Assembly (NCBI GenBank): GCA_037039925.1
Contig: JAXRKP010000172.1
Coordinates: 203,501 to 267,500, forward strand
Direction: 5' to 3'
Origin: Doris montereyensis
Taxonomy: Eukaryota > Mollusca > Gastropoda > Nudibranchia > Dorididae
Length of the DNA: 64,000 bases
Shown: piece after piece, positions 62,790 to 64,000 of the stretch
How the letters are laid out: the number at the start of each line of letters is the position of its first letter
Position numbering within the stretch: position 1 is the first letter of the stretch
The notes under the pieces: generated by a model
Database searches by the model: none
Seen by the model: only the letters and a program-made list of their open reading frames with translations
Told to the model about the DNA's origin: nothing
Made by a program: the position numbers and the translations under genes

Positions 62790-63640
62790 GTCATTCACAG
62801 ACACCGTCACACCTATATTTCGAACATAAACGATGAAACACACAACACACCTAAATGTCACTCACAGACACCATCACACCTATATTTCGAACATAAACGA
62901 TGAAACGCACAACACACTTAAATGTCACTCACAGACACCGAATCACACCTATATTTCGAATATAAACGATAGACAACAAACAACAACACACCTAAATGTC
63001 ACTCACAGACACCATCACACCTATATTTCGAATAGAAACGATGAAACACAACACACCTAAATGTCACTCACAGACACCGTCACACCTATATTTCGAATAG
63101 AAACGATGAAACACAACACACCTAAATGTCACTCACAGACACCAGAGATCACACCTATATTTCGAATAGAAACGATTCCCAGAACACGAAACACACAACA
63201 CACCTAAATGCCAAACACACAACACACCTAAATGCCACTCACAGACACCGTCACACCTATATTTCGAATAGAAACGATGAAACACAAAACCGATCACAGA
63301 GAAACTATATTTCGAATAGAAACAATGAAACACAACACACCTAAATGTCACGTCACACCTATAGAATAGAAACGATGAAACACAACACACCTAAATATTT
63401 CGACACCGTCACAAATTTCGAATAGAAACATGAAACACAACACACCTAAATGTCTCTCACAGACACCAGACACCGTCACACCTATATTTCGAATAGAAAC
63501 GAATGAAAACACAACACACCTAAATGTCACTCACAGACACCGTCACACCTATATTTCGAATAGAAACGATGAAACACACAACACACCTAAATGTCACTCA
63601 CAGACACCGTCACACCTATATTTCGAATAGAAACGACGTT
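62790..63640. repeat. ~65-bp minisatellite, ~13 units
   Basis: Unit aatgtcactcacagacaccg, tcacacctatatttcgaata, gaaacgatgaaacacaacac, acctaa, with deletions in several units. Confidence 0.95.
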
Positions 63641-64000
63641 AAAGCGCTTTGACACCTATATTTCGAAACCTTGGCTAAATGTAAGAAAGACCAAAGATGA
63701 AGTCGTCAACAGGTCAACAATATTTCGAATAGAAACGATGTAACTAAATAGACGTCACCCAAAACATAATCCATCTTTTCTAAAGGTCAAAGGGCACACC
63801 TATAGGCCATTTAGTGTATAAATGTGAGACTAATGGGTCACGAGAATTTCGAATAGAAACGATGAAACACAAAACGTCACGTCTATATTTCGGTGAAACA
63901 CACAACACACCTAAATGCCATTCACAGACACCGTCACAACTATTTCGAATAGAAACGTCACCAAAACAGACACCATGACATTTTCGAATAGAAACGATGA
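63640..64000. other. Minisatellite units interleaved with other sequence to the window edge
   Basis: Short fragments of the 65-bp unit (tatttcgaatagaaacgatg) alternate with unrelated sequence (cttggctaaatgtaagaaag; gggtcacgag). Same mosaic character as 33715-35960. Confidence 0.6.

Overview
The window is nuclear DNA from an animal with intron-rich genes. Evidence: GT-AG introns, three animal gene families (a polycystin channel, a FAM184-type coiled-coil protein, a rhodopsin-class peptide GPCR), tRNA-derived SINEs, degraded non-LTR retrotransposons, and extreme micro- and minisatellite content. The flavour of the GPCR, the SINEs and the AGATCT-rich repeats suggests a lophotrochozoan, most likely a mollusc. 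That placement is inference. Nothing bacterial or viral was recognised.

Layout. 0-14.5 kb (+): the last ten recognisable exons of a polycystin-family cation channel, from just before TM1 to the stop codon and a polyA signal. Its introns hold a LINE fragment, a SINE and five tandem arrays; one array appears to have been seeded by the exon 2 splice donor itself. 14.6-18.5 kb: intergenic, with a LINE reverse-transcriptase relic (-) and a large trinucleotide tract. 18.5-32.4 kb (+): a FAM184A-like gene. Its N-terminus is almost identical to the vertebrate protein over a stretch of about 25 residues, and seven exons are visible. Its introns carry (TTC)n, a ~40-bp minisatellite with a palindromic core, and 46- and 50-bp arrays. 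33.7-36 kb: a stretch that reads as two unrelated neighbouring sequences interleaved piece by piece, probably a consensus-assembly artefact. 39.05-43.37 kb (-): a two-exon FMRFamide-receptor-like GPCR whose intron contains about 50 tandem AP-1-like sites. 44.5-64 kb: no convincing host gene. It holds 42-, 29-, 30-, 14- and 65-bp minisatellites, long (CT)n, (TA)n, (CA)n and (CTAT)n tracts, SINEs, a PIF/Harbinger-like element with inverted termini, a 244-bp hAT-like MITE with a near-perfect 8-bp target duplication, and a second LINE C-terminal fragment (+).

The three genes show no sign of functional linkage; they are ordinary single eukaryotic genes on both strands. All three carry single-base frame breaks inside otherwise conserved exons with intact splice sites. 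Together with the interleaved segments, this suggests uncorrected long-read consensus errors rather than three pseudogenes. Most long open frames in the window (poly-S/F/E/R/L, SLSLS, IYLS, KGIPTKG types) are by-products of tandem repeats and are not annotated as genes. I found no undescribed multi-gene system. The most unusual material is the tandem-repeat biology: arrays seeded from splice sites, AP-1 arrays, and arrays carrying a splice-site-like motif in every unit.
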